Shown piece after piece: positions 1 to 8,533 of a DNA stretch of 64,000 bases. This DNA is from Bacteroidota bacterium. Lineage in GTDB: Bacteria; Bacteroidota; Bacteroidia; Palsa-965. The stretch's first letter is position 1, and the number at the start of each line of letters is the position of its first letter. A program made the position numbers and the translations under genes. The DNA lies in contig JACQAM010000022.1 of the NCBI GenBank assembly GCA_016194975.1, forward strand, positions 186,001 to 250,000. Direction: 5' to 3'. The notes beneath the pieces were generated by a model. The model saw only the letters and a list, made by a program, of their open reading frames with translations. It did no database searches and was not told the DNA's origin.

Positions 1-41
1 AAAGGTCTCCTGTGTTTTTTGCATCGCAATAATAAACAATG

Positions 42-67
42 GCCTTTCCCGATGGAAGGGCTTTTTT
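42..67 (+). terminator. Intrinsic terminator upstream of asd
   Basis: GCCUUUCC (42-49) pairs with GGAAGGGC (54-61) through eight pairs, one of them G-U, around a CGAU loop, and six T follow. It probably ends a plus-strand gene lying before the window. Because asd starts 75 bases downstream on the same strand, an attenuator role is possible, but the needed upstream sequence is not in the window. Confidence 0.75.
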
Positions 68-69
68 AT

Positions 70-140
70 TTACGATGTACAATTTGAATCGTACATTATA
101 ATCGGGGCCGTAGTTCAAATCGTAAATTAAAAATTGTAAC
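70..140. repeat. Inverted TACGATTT / GTACAATTT repeat upstream of asd
   Basis: The arms ATTTACGAT (near 69-77) and ATCGTAAAT (near 118-126) are inverted, with a GTACAATTTGAATCGTAC palindrome between them. Related GTACAATTTGTAC words occur upstream of the YbjN-type gene (about 58290-58315) and after the PLP decarboxylase (about 20373-20412). This suggests an interspersed intergenic repeat family, although an operator for asd cannot be excluded. Confidence 0.4.
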
Positions 141-141
141 C

Positions 142-1134
142 ATGAAAATAGCTGTTGTAGGTGCCACCGGATTAGTAGGCACAAAAATGCTGGAAGTGCT
201 CGCAGAGAGAAATTTCCCAGTTACAGAGCTGATCCCGGTTGCTTCGGAAAGATCGGCCGGGAAAGAAATTTCTTTCAAAGGGGAAAAATATAAAGTGGTA
301 ATTCCCGCAGTGGCCATTGGCATGAAACCACAGATCGCATTATTTTCTGCCGGTGGAAACACTTCGCTAGAATGGGCGCCGAAATTTGCTGAAGCAGGAA
401 TCACGGTGATCGATAATTCTTCGGCATGGAGAATGGATACTTCGAAAAAACTCATTGTACCCGAACTGAATGCGGAAGTATTGACACCAAGCGACAGGAT
501 CATTGCCAACCCGAATTGTTCCACCATTCAAATGGTAGTGGCGCTGAATCCGCTGCACAAAAAATACAAAGTGAAAAGAATTGTGGTCAGCACTTACCAA
601 TCGGTGACGGGCACAGGAAAAAAAGCGGTCGATCAGTTGATGAATGAAAGAAAAAATCAAAAAGGAGAAATGGCGTATGCTTACACGATAGACATGAATG
701 CAATTCCGCAGATCGATGTGTTCATGGATAACGGATACACGAAGGAAGAAATGAAAATGGTGAATGAAACGAGGAAGATCATGCGCGATGATTCCATTCG
801 CCTTACCGCAACGGCAGTGCGCATTCCTGTTATGGGTGGCCACTCGGAATCGGTGAATGTGGAATTTGAAAATGAATTTGATCTTGCGGAGGTGCGTACG
901 TTATTGGAGAAATCGCCGGGAATTGCGGTTATCGATGATGTGAAAAATCTGCAGTATCCGATGCCGCTGCTTCATGCGCACAATAAGGATGAGGTTTTTG
1001 TCGGAAGATTGCGCCGCGATGAAACACAACCGAAAACGCTCAATATGTGGATCGTTTCTGATAACCTGCGCAAAGGAGCAGCGACGAACGCAGTACAGAT
1101 CGCAGAATATTTAGTGGAGAAAAAATTAGTGTGA
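142..1134 (+). CDS. asd: Aspartate-semialdehyde dehydrogenase
   Basis: This cytoplasmic enzyme reduces aspartyl phosphate to aspartate semialdehyde, the branch point to lysine/diaminopimelate and to homoserine, methionine and threonine. The 330-residue product has the family's usual length. It starts with the NADP-binding GATGLVG loop (residues 7-13), carries the catalytic cysteine in NPNCST (C126) and the catalytic histidine in GGHSES (H234). It is a single gene running toward lspA, with only 21 bases between the stops. The next enzyme of the homoserine branch, homoserine dehydrogenase, is 45 kb away inside the sulfur operon rather than beside asd. Confidence 0.97.
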   Translation: MKIAVVGATGLVGTKMLEVLAERNFPVTELIPVASERSAGKEISFKGEKYKVVIPAVAIGMKPQIALFSAGGNTSLEWAPKFAEAGITVIDNSSAWRMDTSKKLIVPELNAEVLTPSDRIIANPNCSTIQMVVALNPLHKKYKVKRIVVSTYQSVTGTGKKAVDQLMNERKNQKGEMAYAYTIDMNAIPQIDVFMDNGYTKEEMKMVNETRKIMRDDSIRLTATAVRIPVMGGHSESVNVEFENEFDLAEVRTLLEKSPGIAVIDDVKNLQYPMPLLHAHNKDEVFVGRLRRDETQPKTLNMWIVSDNLRKGAATNAVQIAEYLVEKKLV

Positions 1135-1155
1135 GAGGATGTCTAAAATTCATTT

Positions 1156-2073
1156 TCAGGAATTCTGATCGCCTTGAATTTCGGTTGAAGCAGATGTTGC
1201 ATCTGTTTGTTCTTTTTCAGTCACGTCAACTTTCGCCGGAATTTCTTCTTCATCGGGAATAAATCGCGGGTAACGTTGCAGGAAATAAAACATTCCTGTT
1301 CCGGCAGCAGCGGCAAGTAAAAACACGAGCCCGATCTTCATTCCTGAAAGCGGGTGGATCTTCGAAAAAAGAGTGAAGTAGGTGAGCAGGAGGAAGGAGC
1401 TGATCAGGAAAAAGATGCATCCGAAAAAGATATTGGTAGTCAGAATTTTTTTTTCGGGGAGAGTTGCAAGTTTTCCGAAAAGGCGTTTCTGAAAAATGAT
1501 GAGAAGGAAAACTCCGACAGAAATAGAAGCATCAGCAATATTGAAGACGGGCCGGAAGAAACAGAATTCTTCTCCGCCCCAGAATGGAAAACTTTTCGGA
1601 AAATGCCCGGTATAAACCGGGAAATAAAACATATCCACCACTTGCCCGTGCAGGAATCCTGCATATCCTTTTCCATTGGCAACGAGCTGCGAAACGTTCT
1701 GATCCCAGGGATCACTTGCAGTAAAAAATTTTCCGTAAAAAACACTGTCGATGATATTTCCCATTGCGCCCGCGAAGATGAGCGCTACGCACACGACGAG
1801 CAGCGGGCGAACATTTTTTCTGAAGAGTGTCCACAGGTAATAACCGATGCCGGCTACAGCGAGCAAACGGAAAATGCTGAGCAATAATTTTCCCCACGCG
1901 CCATCAGAAAGTGTGAGGCCGAAAGCCATTCCTGGATTTTCTACGAAATGCAGGAAGAACCAATGGCCCGATACTTCATAGGCCTGGCCGAGATGCATGG
2001 TAGTTTTGATCCAGATCTTGATTGACTGGTCGATGAAAAGTACAGCAAATGCAATGGCGAGAGCTTTTTTCAA
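1156..2073 (-). CDS. lspA: Lipoprotein signal peptidase (signal peptidase II) with C-terminal extension
   Basis: LspA is an inner-membrane aspartyl protease that removes the signal peptide of diacylglyceryl-prolipoproteins. The catalytic aspartates are visible in GNIID (D109) and FNIAD (D181). A loop of about 30 residues between them precedes GQVVDMFYFP, as in many Bacteroidota homologues. The protein has 305 residues against about 160-200 for typical LspA: after the fourth core helix come two more hydrophobic segments (about 205-265) and an acidic polar tail. The only start that keeps the first helix is TTG at 2073, because an in-frame stop lies just upstream. What the extension does is not known. 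Confidence 0.93.
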   Translation of the reverse strand: MKKALAIAFAVLFIDQSIKIWIKTTMHLGQAYEVSGHWFFLHFVENPGMAFGLTLSDGAWGKLLLSIFRLLAVAGIGYYLWTLFRKNVRPLLVVCVALIFAGAMGNIIDSVFYGKFFTASDPWDQNVSQLVANGKGYAGFLHGQVVDMFYFPVYTGHFPKSFPFWGGEEFCFFRPVFNIADASISVGVFLLIIFQKRLFGKLATLPEKKILTTNIFFGCIFFLISSFLLLTYFTLFSKIHPLSGMKIGLVFLLAAAAGTGMFYFLQRYPRFIPDEEEIPAKVDVTEKEQTDATSASTEIQGDQNS

Positions 2074-2215
2074 ATGGTGAACGAATTACGAATGGTGCGA
2101 ATATACTGATTAAGAATGTTGAGAAAATTCATTGACACAGTGCAAAATTACAAATAGAAAAATTGAGAAAAGAGGTCGAAATGATAATTGATGTGAAATC
2201 GATTGTTTAAAAATC

Positions 2216-2245
2216 AAGAGGATTCTCAATGAAGAAAATCCTCTT
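2216..2245 (-). terminator. Hairpin after the DksA-like gene
   Basis: AAGAGGATT and AATCCTCTT form a nine-pair stem. On the minus strand it is followed by GATTTTTAAAC, which is T-rich. It sits 40 bases beyond the stop of the 2284-3027 gene and before lspA. Confidence 0.55.
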
Positions 2246-2283
2246 TATCATTAGCATATTCGAGCAATTTGAAATTCGTTCCC

Positions 2284-3027
2284 CTAATTATGCTGTCCCA
2301 TTTTAGCATCGATGCTGAGGGTTGCATGAGGAACACTGCGCAAACGTTCTTTCGGAATAAGTTTTCCGGTGATGCGGCAGATTCCGTAAGTTTTATTTTC
2401 AATACGGATGAGTGCGTTCTTCAGGTTCTGAATATATTTTTCCTGGCGCGCGGCGAGTTGTGCGGTTTCTTCTTTCGAAAGCACATCCGATCCGTCTTCC
2501 AGTAATTTGAAAGTAGGAGAGGTGTCGTCTGTTCCGTGATCATCTTTGTGTGAAAGCGTATTCTTGAGCAATTCATAATCGCGTGAAGCTTCTGCGAGTT
2601 TCGCGTTGATGAGTTCACGGAATTCTTTCAATTCACTATCGGAATAACGTGTACGGTTATCCACCTGCGATTTTGCTTTTTTGAAGATCACATTGTTTCT
2701 TGCAATAGGAGGAGAGATCACCGGAGGTAATTTCGGCTGAAGCAGGGCGAGCGTAGTCGATTTTTTCGGAGGTGCGGCGACCGGTTTCGATTTCATCACT
2801 GGTTTCGGTGCGGGCTTCACTGCCATTTTCTTTGCGACAGGTTTTGCTTTTGCCGTTTTTTTCGGCGCAACTTTTTTAGCAACCGTTTTTTTCTTCGCTT
2901 TCGAAGCAGGCTTTGCCTTTGCTTTTTTCACAGGTTTCTTCTTCGCCTTTACCGGCGCTTTTTTCTTCTTCGCCACTTTAGAAGTTTTACCTTTTGCACT
3001 TTTTTTTGCAGAAACTTTTTTAGCCAT
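2284..3027 (-). CDS. DksA/TraR-family protein with histone H1-like Lys/Ala N-terminal tail
   Basis: The 247-residue protein has two parts. Residues 1 to about 85 are almost pure Lys/Ala with Pro, Val and Thr, like histone H1 tails or bacterial Hc1/AlgP tails. From about 125 a helical DksA/TraR core follows (YSDSELKEFRELINAKL) and ends in a zinc-finger-like segment, YGICRITGKLIPKERL. Only one of the expected cysteines remains, so zinc binding is doubtful. DksA-family proteins act on RNA polymerase through its secondary channel; here the tail suggests additional DNA or RNA contact, which is inference. The neighbour upstream encodes a free Lys/Ala-rich protein of the same tail type. Confidence 0.8.
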   Translation of the reverse strand: MAKKVSAKKSAKGKTSKVAKKKKAPVKAKKKPVKKAKAKPASKAKKKTVAKKVAPKKTAKAKPVAKKMAVKPAPKPVMKSKPVAAPPKKSTTLALLQPKLPPVISPPIARNNVIFKKAKSQVDNRTRYSDSELKEFRELINAKLAEASRDYELLKNTLSHKDDHGTDDTSPTFKLLEDGSDVLSKEETAQLAARQEKYIQNLKNALIRIENKTYGICRITGKLIPKERLRSVPHATLSIDAKMGQHN

Positions 3028-3049
3028 TTTGATTGGAATAAAAAATTAA

Positions 3050-3097
3050 TTACCCCACTACCATACGCCTTTCTTGCAGGAACAGGCAGTGGGGTAA
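3050..3097 (-). terminator. Terminator between the H1-like and DksA-like genes
   Basis: TTACCCCACT (3050-3059) and AGTGGGGTAA (3088-3097) form a perfect ten-pair stem with a 28-base loop. On the minus strand it is followed by TTAATTTTTTATT. It lies after the stop of the H1-like gene, so the DksA-like gene probably has its own promoter or depends on readthrough. Confidence 0.6.
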
Positions 3098-3132
3098 ATT
3101 GAATCGAATGTTACCGGAAAAATTTCCGTTTA

Positions 3133-3543
3133 TCAGAAATGATCAAAAGCGCCACGCATTTCATCTGATTCAGATGAATTGTTTTCGCTTTCATTTTCCA
3201 TTTCCGGAAGCTCCTCGTTCATTTCCATTGCAGTTTCCGGTTCCGGCATAGTCTCATTATGAGCAACAGGAGGGGTGACAATTTTCTCTGCCGTTGGTTT
3301 TGGTGCCGGAGCTTTTTTAGGAGCTGCTGGTTTCTTCGGAGCTGCTTTTTTCTTTGCAGCGGGTTTCGCTTTCTTAGCCGCCTTTTTCTTAGCTGCCGGT
3401 TTTGCTTTTTTCGCTGCTTTTTTCTTAGCGGGTTTCGCTTTTTTAGAAGCTTTCTTTTTAGGAGCTGCTTTTTTCTTAGCTGCTTTTTTCTTTGCAGTTT
3501 TTGCCTTTTTGGCTTTGCCGCCTTTTTTCGCCTTTTTAGCCAT
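3133..3543 (-). CDS. Lys/Ala-rich histone H1-like protein
   Basis: The 136-residue protein consists of repeated KKA/KAKPA/AAKKK units up to about residue 90. It ends with an acidic tail rich in Glu, Asn and Ser (from about residue 98). The bipolar charge suggests a nucleoid-associated DNA-binding protein of the H1/Hc1-like type; this rests on composition alone. It lies 13 bases downstream of the ileS stop on the same strand. The repetitive DNA gives long open frames on the opposite strand, which are composition artefacts. Confidence 0.75.
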   Translation of the reverse strand: MAKKAKKGGKAKKAKTAKKKAAKKKAAPKKKASKKAKPAKKKAAKKAKPAAKKKAAKKAKPAAKKKAAPKKPAAPKKAPAPKPTAEKIVTPPVAHNETMPEPETAMEMNEELPEMENESENNSSESDEMRGAFDHF

Positions 3544-3556
3544 GGGTGTAGAAATT

Positions 3557-6500
3557 TTAATTGTGTTTTGTGATGTGTACTAAAGTTTTTATCTCGTCAT
3601 CAACTTCTACCGGAACTGCCTCTTTTTCCGAGAGGGTGTGTACCAATTCCAGCGAATCCGCGAGAGTTTCAGAGCAAATATAATTGAAATTATTTCTCAC
3701 AGCAGAGCGAAGAAGATCATGCATTTTTATCTGCACATCTATTCGATCGGTCACTTGAAAATCCTTGTCTTTACGAATATTCTGAATTCGGTTCACCAAC
3801 TCCCTCGCCAGGCCCTCTTCCCTCAATTCCTGTGTCATCGTAATGTCTAATGCTACAGTCAATCGGCCATCCATTGCCACCAGCATACCCGGAAGATCAT
3901 CTACAAGTATCTCTACCTCAGAACGTTCTATTCGAACACGTTCTCCATCGAAATTTAAGTCAAGGAACCCCTGCGTTTCGAGCAGGGAAATGTCGTCCTG
4001 CTTCATAGTAGTAATGGCAGCCGCTGCTGCCTTCATGTGCCGCCCCAGTTTCTTACCCAAAAGCTTGAAATCGGGCTTGATTTTTTTACTGAATATTCCC
4101 GGATCAAGGACAAATTCCAATGTTTTTACATTGGTTTCCGATAAGATCAGGTTTTTTACAAGGTCCAGACGCTCGCGGAATTGCTCATCCAGCACAGGGA
4201 TCATGATCCTAGTTAAGGGCTGACGAACGCGGATATTCTGCTTTTTGCGGAGTGAAAATACCAGCGATGAAAAACGTTCCGCCAATTCCATTCTTTCTTC
4301 CAGTTCTTTGTCAATGAGCGTTGCATTGCTCTTCGGCAATAATGATAAATGCACAGAAGGAATATTTTTTTCTCCGCAAAGATCGAGGTACAAACGATCG
4401 GAAAAAAATGGTGCGAACACACTCGATAATTGTGCAACAACTTTCAGGCACTCGTGCAATGTTTCATAAGCCGCCTTTTTATCATCGCTCATTTCCCCTT
4501 TCCAAAAGCGGCGACGCGAAAGACGCACATACCAGTTCGACAAATGTTCATCCACAAAATTTTCTATCGCGCGCGCTGCAGGAGTCGGATCGTAATCATC
4601 GAGTTTTTCCGTGACAAACTTCACCAATGAATGTAAACGCGAAATGATCCAGCGGTCAAGTTCTGTTCTTTCGGAATAAGGAACAGTGTTTTTCTCATCA
4701 AAAACAAACTGGTCAATATTCGCATACAGCGCAAAAAAAGAATACGTATTATAAAGTGTTCCGAAAAATCCTTTCTGCGATTGAACAATTCCTTCGGAGT
4801 TGAATTTTAAATTATCCCATGGTGATGCGTTCGTGGTCATGTACCAGCGCGTTGCATCCGCACCATATTTTTTCAGTGTTTCGAACGGATCAACCGTATT
4901 TCCCAGTCGCTTCGACATTTTATTTCCATTCTTGTCGAGTACGAGTCCATTGGAAATTACATTCTTGTAAGCAACACTGTCGAATTGCATTACTGCGATC
5001 GCGTGTAAAGTGTAAAACCATCCGCGCGTTTGATCTACACCTTCTGCAATGAAATCGGCCGGAAAATATTTTCGCTCATCGATCAGCTCTTTGTTTTCAA
5101 ACGGATAATGCAATTGCGCATACGGCATTGCCCCTGAATCAAACCAAACATCGATCAAATCCAATTCGCGGAATAATTTTTTTCCGTTGCGTTCCAAAAT
5201 AATTTCGTCGGAATACGGACGATGCAGATCGAACGTGTCGTAATTCTCTTTCGTGAAATTTCCGGGAACAAAATTCTCAAGTGGATTATTTTTCATGTAT
5301 CCCGCTTTCACCGAACGATCAATTTCTTTTTTAAGTTCTTCTGCCGAGCCGACGCAGATCATGTCCTGTTTGTCTTCACTCACCCAGATCGGCAGTGGAA
5401 TTCCCCAATAGCGGGAACGGGAAAGATTCCAGTCCTGCAGATTATTCAGCCATTCACCGAAGCGGCCTGTCCCTGTTGATTCCGGTTTCCAGTTGATGGT
5501 TTTATTCAGTTCGCTCATTCTATCTTTCATCGAAGAAGCTTTGATGAACCAACTGTCGAGCGGATAATACAACACCGGTTTATCTGTTCTCCAGCAATGC
5601 GGATAATTGTGCTCGTATGTTTCTTTCTTGAATAATTTCCCTTCCTGTTCGAGTTTCAGAATGAGACGTTCATCAACACTTAAATATTCATTGGTGCGCG
5701 AAACAATTTTCGAAACGAGATCATTCAATTCATTGCCCGATAATTTTTTCAGTCGTTCGACTTCAGAAACTTTTTCAGCGTCCGATAAATAATCTGCCTT
5801 CACATATTCTCCGGCGAATTCTTTCATCTCCGGACGGAATTTTCCGCGAAGATCTACAAGTGGAACTGCTTTTCCGTTTTCATCAATCACCAGCATTGGA
5901 GGAACGCCAGCTGCTTTTGCCGCGCGCATGTCATCTGCACCGAACGTAGGCGCGATGTGTACGATGCCGGTTCCGTCTTCGGTAGAAACAAAATCTCCGG
6001 CGATCACACGGAACGCTTTGTCGGCGTGCTCGTGCGGAAGTGTGTAAGGAAGGAGTTGTTCGTATTGGAGGTTTAATTTAATAAGCTCTTCTCCATAAAT
6101 GGTGTTTGTATCTACTCGAAAAGTTGTCTTATTGTCATAAGGATATCCAGAATCCCAAACGAGATTTTCAGAAGGAATTTTTTTGTCGCCTGCTTTATAA
6201 TTTTCTAGTGATAAACCAAAATTCTCAAAGGGAAAATACTTTGATGTTGGACTAATAGCCAACACAACTATAATTGGTTTATGGGTGAATGGATGAAAAG
6301 TTTTTGTGAAACCGTAATCAACCCTATTTCCCAAAGCCAAAGCTGTATTCGATGGCAATGTCCATGGAGTTGTTGTCCAAGCCAAAAAATAAAAATCTCC
6401 CCAGTTATTATAATTCTTCACAGCGCGTTCTTTGAGCCAATTTTCAATTTTCAATTTTGAATCTTCAGTCAACTTAAACATCGCCGTCGCCGTTCTGTCT

Positions 6501-7114
6501 TTCACATTCCTATAACATCCCGGCTGATTTAATTCGTGCGAAGACAAACCCGTTCCTGCTGCTGGAGAATATGGCTGAATGGAATATCCTTTGTAGAGCA
6601 GATTTTTTTTGTAGAGTTGCTGCAACAACCACCAAACACTCTCGATGTATTTATTTTCGTAGGTGATGTAAGGATCTTTCATGTCCACCCAATAGCCCAT
6701 CTTGCGCGTGACATCTTCCCACAGGTGCGTGTACTTCATCACTTCCTTGCGGCACGCTTTGTTGTATTCGTCAATGGAAATTTTCTTGCCGATGTCTTCT
6801 TTTGTAATTCCTAAAGTTTTTTCAACGCTCAGCTCAATAGGAAGTCCGTGCGTGTCCCAGCCCGCTTTTCTTTTTACCTGTTTTCCTTTGAGCGTTTGAT
6901 AGCGGCAGAAAATATCTTTCATCGCGCGCGCCATCACGTGGTGAATGCCGGGAATTCCATTGGCAGAAGGGGGGCCTTCGTAAAACACAAAAGGTTCGGC
7001 ACCTTCACGTTCAGAAACGCTGCGTTCGAAAATTCTGTTCTTGTCCCAGTACGCGAGAACTTCTTCCGCTATTTTCGGCAGATCGAGATTATCGTATTCC
7101 GGGTAGATTTTCAT
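3557..7114 (-). CDS. ileS: Isoleucyl-tRNA synthetase
   Basis: IleS charges tRNA-Ile in the cytoplasm. The 1185-residue product is of the long class I type found in Bacteroidota and eukaryotes. The HIGH-type signature appears as GIPGIHH near residues 53-59. The KMSKR loop (NGNKMSKRLGN) is near residue 731. The editing domain lies between, including TTTPWTLPSNTALAL, and an anticodon-binding domain follows. The start is set by a TAnnTTTG promoter element only about 11 bases upstream, which would leave a very short 5' leader. No T-box-like leader is present. Confidence 0.97.
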   Translation of the reverse strand: MKIYPEYDNLDLPKIAEEVLAYWDKNRIFERSVSEREGAEPFVFYEGPPSANGIPGIHHVMARAMKDIFCRYQTLKGKQVKRKAGWDTHGLPIELSVEKTLGITKEDIGKKISIDEYNKACRKEVMKYTHLWEDVTRKMGYWVDMKDPYITYENKYIESVWWLLQQLYKKNLLYKGYSIQPYSPAAGTGLSSHELNQPGCYRNVKDRTATAMFKLTEDSKLKIENWLKERAVKNYNNWGDFYFLAWTTTPWTLPSNTALALGNRVDYGFTKTFHPFTHKPIIVVLAISPTSKYFPFENFGLSLENYKAGDKKIPSENLVWDSGYPYDNKTTFRVDTNTIYGEELIKLNLQYEQLLPYTLPHEHADKAFRVIAGDFVSTEDGTGIVHIAPTFGADDMRAAKAAGVPPMLVIDENGKAVPLVDLRGKFRPEMKEFAGEYVKADYLSDAEKVSEVERLKKLSGNELNDLVSKIVSRTNEYLSVDERLILKLEQEGKLFKKETYEHNYPHCWRTDKPVLYYPLDSWFIKASSMKDRMSELNKTINWKPESTGTGRFGEWLNNLQDWNLSRSRYWGIPLPIWVSEDKQDMICVGSAEELKKEIDRSVKAGYMKNNPLENFVPGNFTKENYDTFDLHRPYSDEIILERNGKKLFRELDLIDVWFDSGAMPYAQLHYPFENKELIDERKYFPADFIAEGVDQTRGWFYTLHAIAVMQFDSVAYKNVISNGLVLDKNGNKMSKRLGNTVDPFETLKKYGADATRWYMTTNASPWDNLKFNSEGIVQSQKGFFGTLYNTYSFFALYANIDQFVFDEKNTVPYSERTELDRWIISRLHSLVKFVTEKLDDYDPTPAARAIENFVDEHLSNWYVRLSRRRFWKGEMSDDKKAAYETLHECLKVVAQLSSVFAPFFSDRLYLDLCGEKNIPSVHLSLLPKSNATLIDKELEERMELAERFSSLVFSLRKKQNIRVRQPLTRIMIPVLDEQFRERLDLVKNLILSETNVKTLEFVLDPGIFSKKIKPDFKLLGKKLGRHMKAAAAAITTMKQDDISLLETQGFLDLNFDGERVRIERSEVEILVDDLPGMLVAMDGRLTVALDITMTQELREEGLARELVNRIQNIRKDKDFQVTDRIDVQIKMHDLLRSAVRNNFNYICSETLADSLELVHTLSEKEAVPVEVDDEIKTLVHITKHN

Positions 7115-7124
7115 TGGGGGGGAG

Positions 7125-7132
7125 CAAAGATA
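7125..7132 (-). promoter_or_regulatory. Putative -7 element (TATCTTTG) of ileS
   Basis: On the minus strand this reads TATCTTTG, an exact match to the Bacteroidota -7 consensus TAnnTTTG. It ends 11 bases before the ileS ATG, so the transcript would begin almost at the start codon. Confidence 0.5.
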
Positions 7133-7230
7133 GAAATTAGCCGTGAGAAGCCGGAGATGGAGATGGACCTGATTTTAGCAGGGGAGAAATGAATTATTTT
7201 CCTTTCGGTGTTTTACATCCTCCATCTTCC

Positions 7231-7950
7231 TCAGTACGATTGAAATTGTGAAATTCCACAAAGCGTATCCGGGAGTGAATTTCCCAATGAATCCCAGCGG
7301 TGCCAGATGCCTATTGCCGATTTATTCACCACATTTCCTTCCGACTGTTTTTTCCCGTTGCTGAAAAAATTAGCGCACGTACCATTGCCAATGGAATCAA
7401 TGTTGAGTTGTTGCTCGGGGTTTCCATTCTCAAAAAATTCGTTGCGCACCATTTTTCCATCGGGAGCAGAATGACTTTCAATATCTGTATTCCCGTTTTC
7501 ATACCATTGCGTGAGCGTGATCAATTTCCCGTTTTCAAATTTCTGCTGTGATCTTTTTTTTCCGCTGCGATAATAATCCATCCACGTGTCTGTAGGAATT
7601 TTCTTTTCGTACGAACGTGTTTCCATCACTTTCATAGTGCGGTACCAGAAAACCGAAGAATAGGTACTGTCGTTCATTTCCTTTTCCGATGCTGCTTTTT
7701 TAAACATAAATAACTGCCCGTTCTCTATGTAGCGGTATTCTTCAAATGCAGAATCGTGATCGGTGTAGTATTCCTGTTTCCATTTTTCACCGAGATATTC
7801 TGTTGTGCCCTGAGAAATAATATGTTTCTTTTTTCCGCAGGAGAATACAGGAAGCAGGAAGCAGAAGGCAGTAAGCAGCCTGCCCGCCGAAGTGATAACG
7901 AAGGAGGGAAAGCCGAAGGCCGAAGTTAGAAGCGAGGAATATTTTTTCAT
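7231..7950 (-). CDS. YwqK/MORN-like repeat lipoprotein
   Basis: The 239-residue product has a lipoprotein signal peptide ending in the lipobox PVFSC. Repeated YENG/FENG/FSNGK units follow (about 125-215), the pattern of MORN-variant or YwqK-like repeats. Such repeats are common in Bacteroidota surface or periplasmic proteins of unknown role; the 'antitoxin component' label often attached to them is weakly founded. The signal peptide is odd: most of residues 5-36 are encoded by intergenic repeat DNA (7849-7935). The gene lies 21 bases after ridA on the same strand. Confidence 0.7.
   Translation of the reverse strand: MKKYSSLLTSAFGFPSFVITSAGRLLTAFCFLLPVFSCGKKKHIISQGTTEYLGEKWKQEYYTDHDSAFEEYRYIENGQLFMFKKAASEKEMNDSTYSSVFWYRTMKVMETRSYEKKIPTDTWMDYYRSGKKRSQQKFENGKLITLTQWYENGNTDIESHSAPDGKMVRNEFFENGNPEQQLNIDSIGNGTCANFFSNGKKQSEGNVVNKSAIGIWHRWDSLGNSLPDTLCGISQFQSY
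7849..7935. repeat. CTGCTTACTGC-type and CGAAGGCCGAAG repeat tract inside a signal peptide
   Basis: On the minus strand the tract reads CTGCTTACTGCCTTCTGC with CTTCCTGC variants. It is preceded by CTTCGGCCTTCGGC and TATCACTTCGGCGGGC words. Close relatives occur at 53428-53460, 55083-55120 and 58860-58890. Here the tract is in frame and encodes the hydrophobic core of a lipoprotein signal peptide. Confidence 0.6.
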
Positions 7951-7971
7951 CAGCGAACTTTGAACCTGGAA

Positions 7972-8388
7972 CTAAACAGCAGCAATTACTTTCAACTCTA
8001 TCGCTATCGGGGTAGGCAGACAATTTATTTCCAAAGTAGTTCTGCACGGAGGATTTTCGGAAAAATATTCTGCCCATAATTTATTATACACTTCGAAATC
8101 GTCTTTCATGTTGGTGAGAAAAACGGTGACGTCCACAATTTTATTCCACGAGCTTCCTGCATCTTCGAGAATGAATTTCACATTCTGAAAAACGCTGCGG
8201 CATTGTTTTTCTATATCGTAAGAAATTATTTTTCCGTTTGCATCCAGTTCCACTCCCGGAATTTTTTTTGTTCCTTTCTCGCGCGGACCTACGCCGGAGA
8301 GAAAAAGTAAATTGCCCACACGTTTTGCATGCGGATAAAGTCCTACAGGATCGGGAGCTTTGGAGGAATTGATGGAATTTTCTGACAT
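7972..8388 (-). CDS. RidA/YjgF-family deaminase, 2-aminomuconate deaminase-like
   Basis: The 138-residue protein belongs to the RidA family of imine/enamine deaminases. It matches the subgroup annotated as 2-aminomuconate deaminase in kynurenine and aminophenol degradation: it has APDPVGLYPHAKRVGNLLFL, GVGPREKGTKKIPGV and CRTTLEI. The conserved Arg of CRTT, which binds the carboxylate in RidA proteins, is present. I chose ATG at 8388; an upstream in-frame start would add nine unrelated residues. The aminomuconate-semialdehyde-type dehydrogenase at 27917-29359 could act one step earlier in the same pathway. Confidence 0.85.
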   Translation of the reverse strand: MSENSINSSKAPDPVGLYPHAKRVGNLLFLSGVGPREKGTKKIPGVELDANGKIISYDIEKQCRSVFQNVKFILEDAGSSWNKIVDVTVFLTNMKDDFEVYNKLWAEYFSENPPCRTTLEINCLPTPIAIELKVIAAV

Positions 8389-8533
8389 GGCACGAAGGTA
8401 ATGCTTGCCCGACAAAATATAACGAAGGCGGTGCTAATGTGCAAATGACAGAGTATGCAAGTGTGTTAATGTGCGAATGAAAATGGAATGAGGAGGTGAA
8501 TTCAACGCGCACTCGTAACCCCAAACGCATCAC
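8389..8533. repeat. Short GCTAATGTGCAAATG repeats
   Basis: The gap between ridA and the kinase gene contains imperfect copies of GCTAATGTGCAAATG and TTAATGTGCGAATG. Related words form the terminator region at 31110-31226. No gene was seen here. Confidence 0.4.

Noticed and set aside
3259-3583. Open frames on the plus strand opposite the Lys/Ala-rich gene
   Set aside because: They are rich in Phe, Ala and Cys only because they mirror the AAA/GCN codons; no signal of a real gene.
7115-7230. T-box leader for ileS
   Set aside because: The promoter element is 11 bases from the start codon, which leaves no leader.
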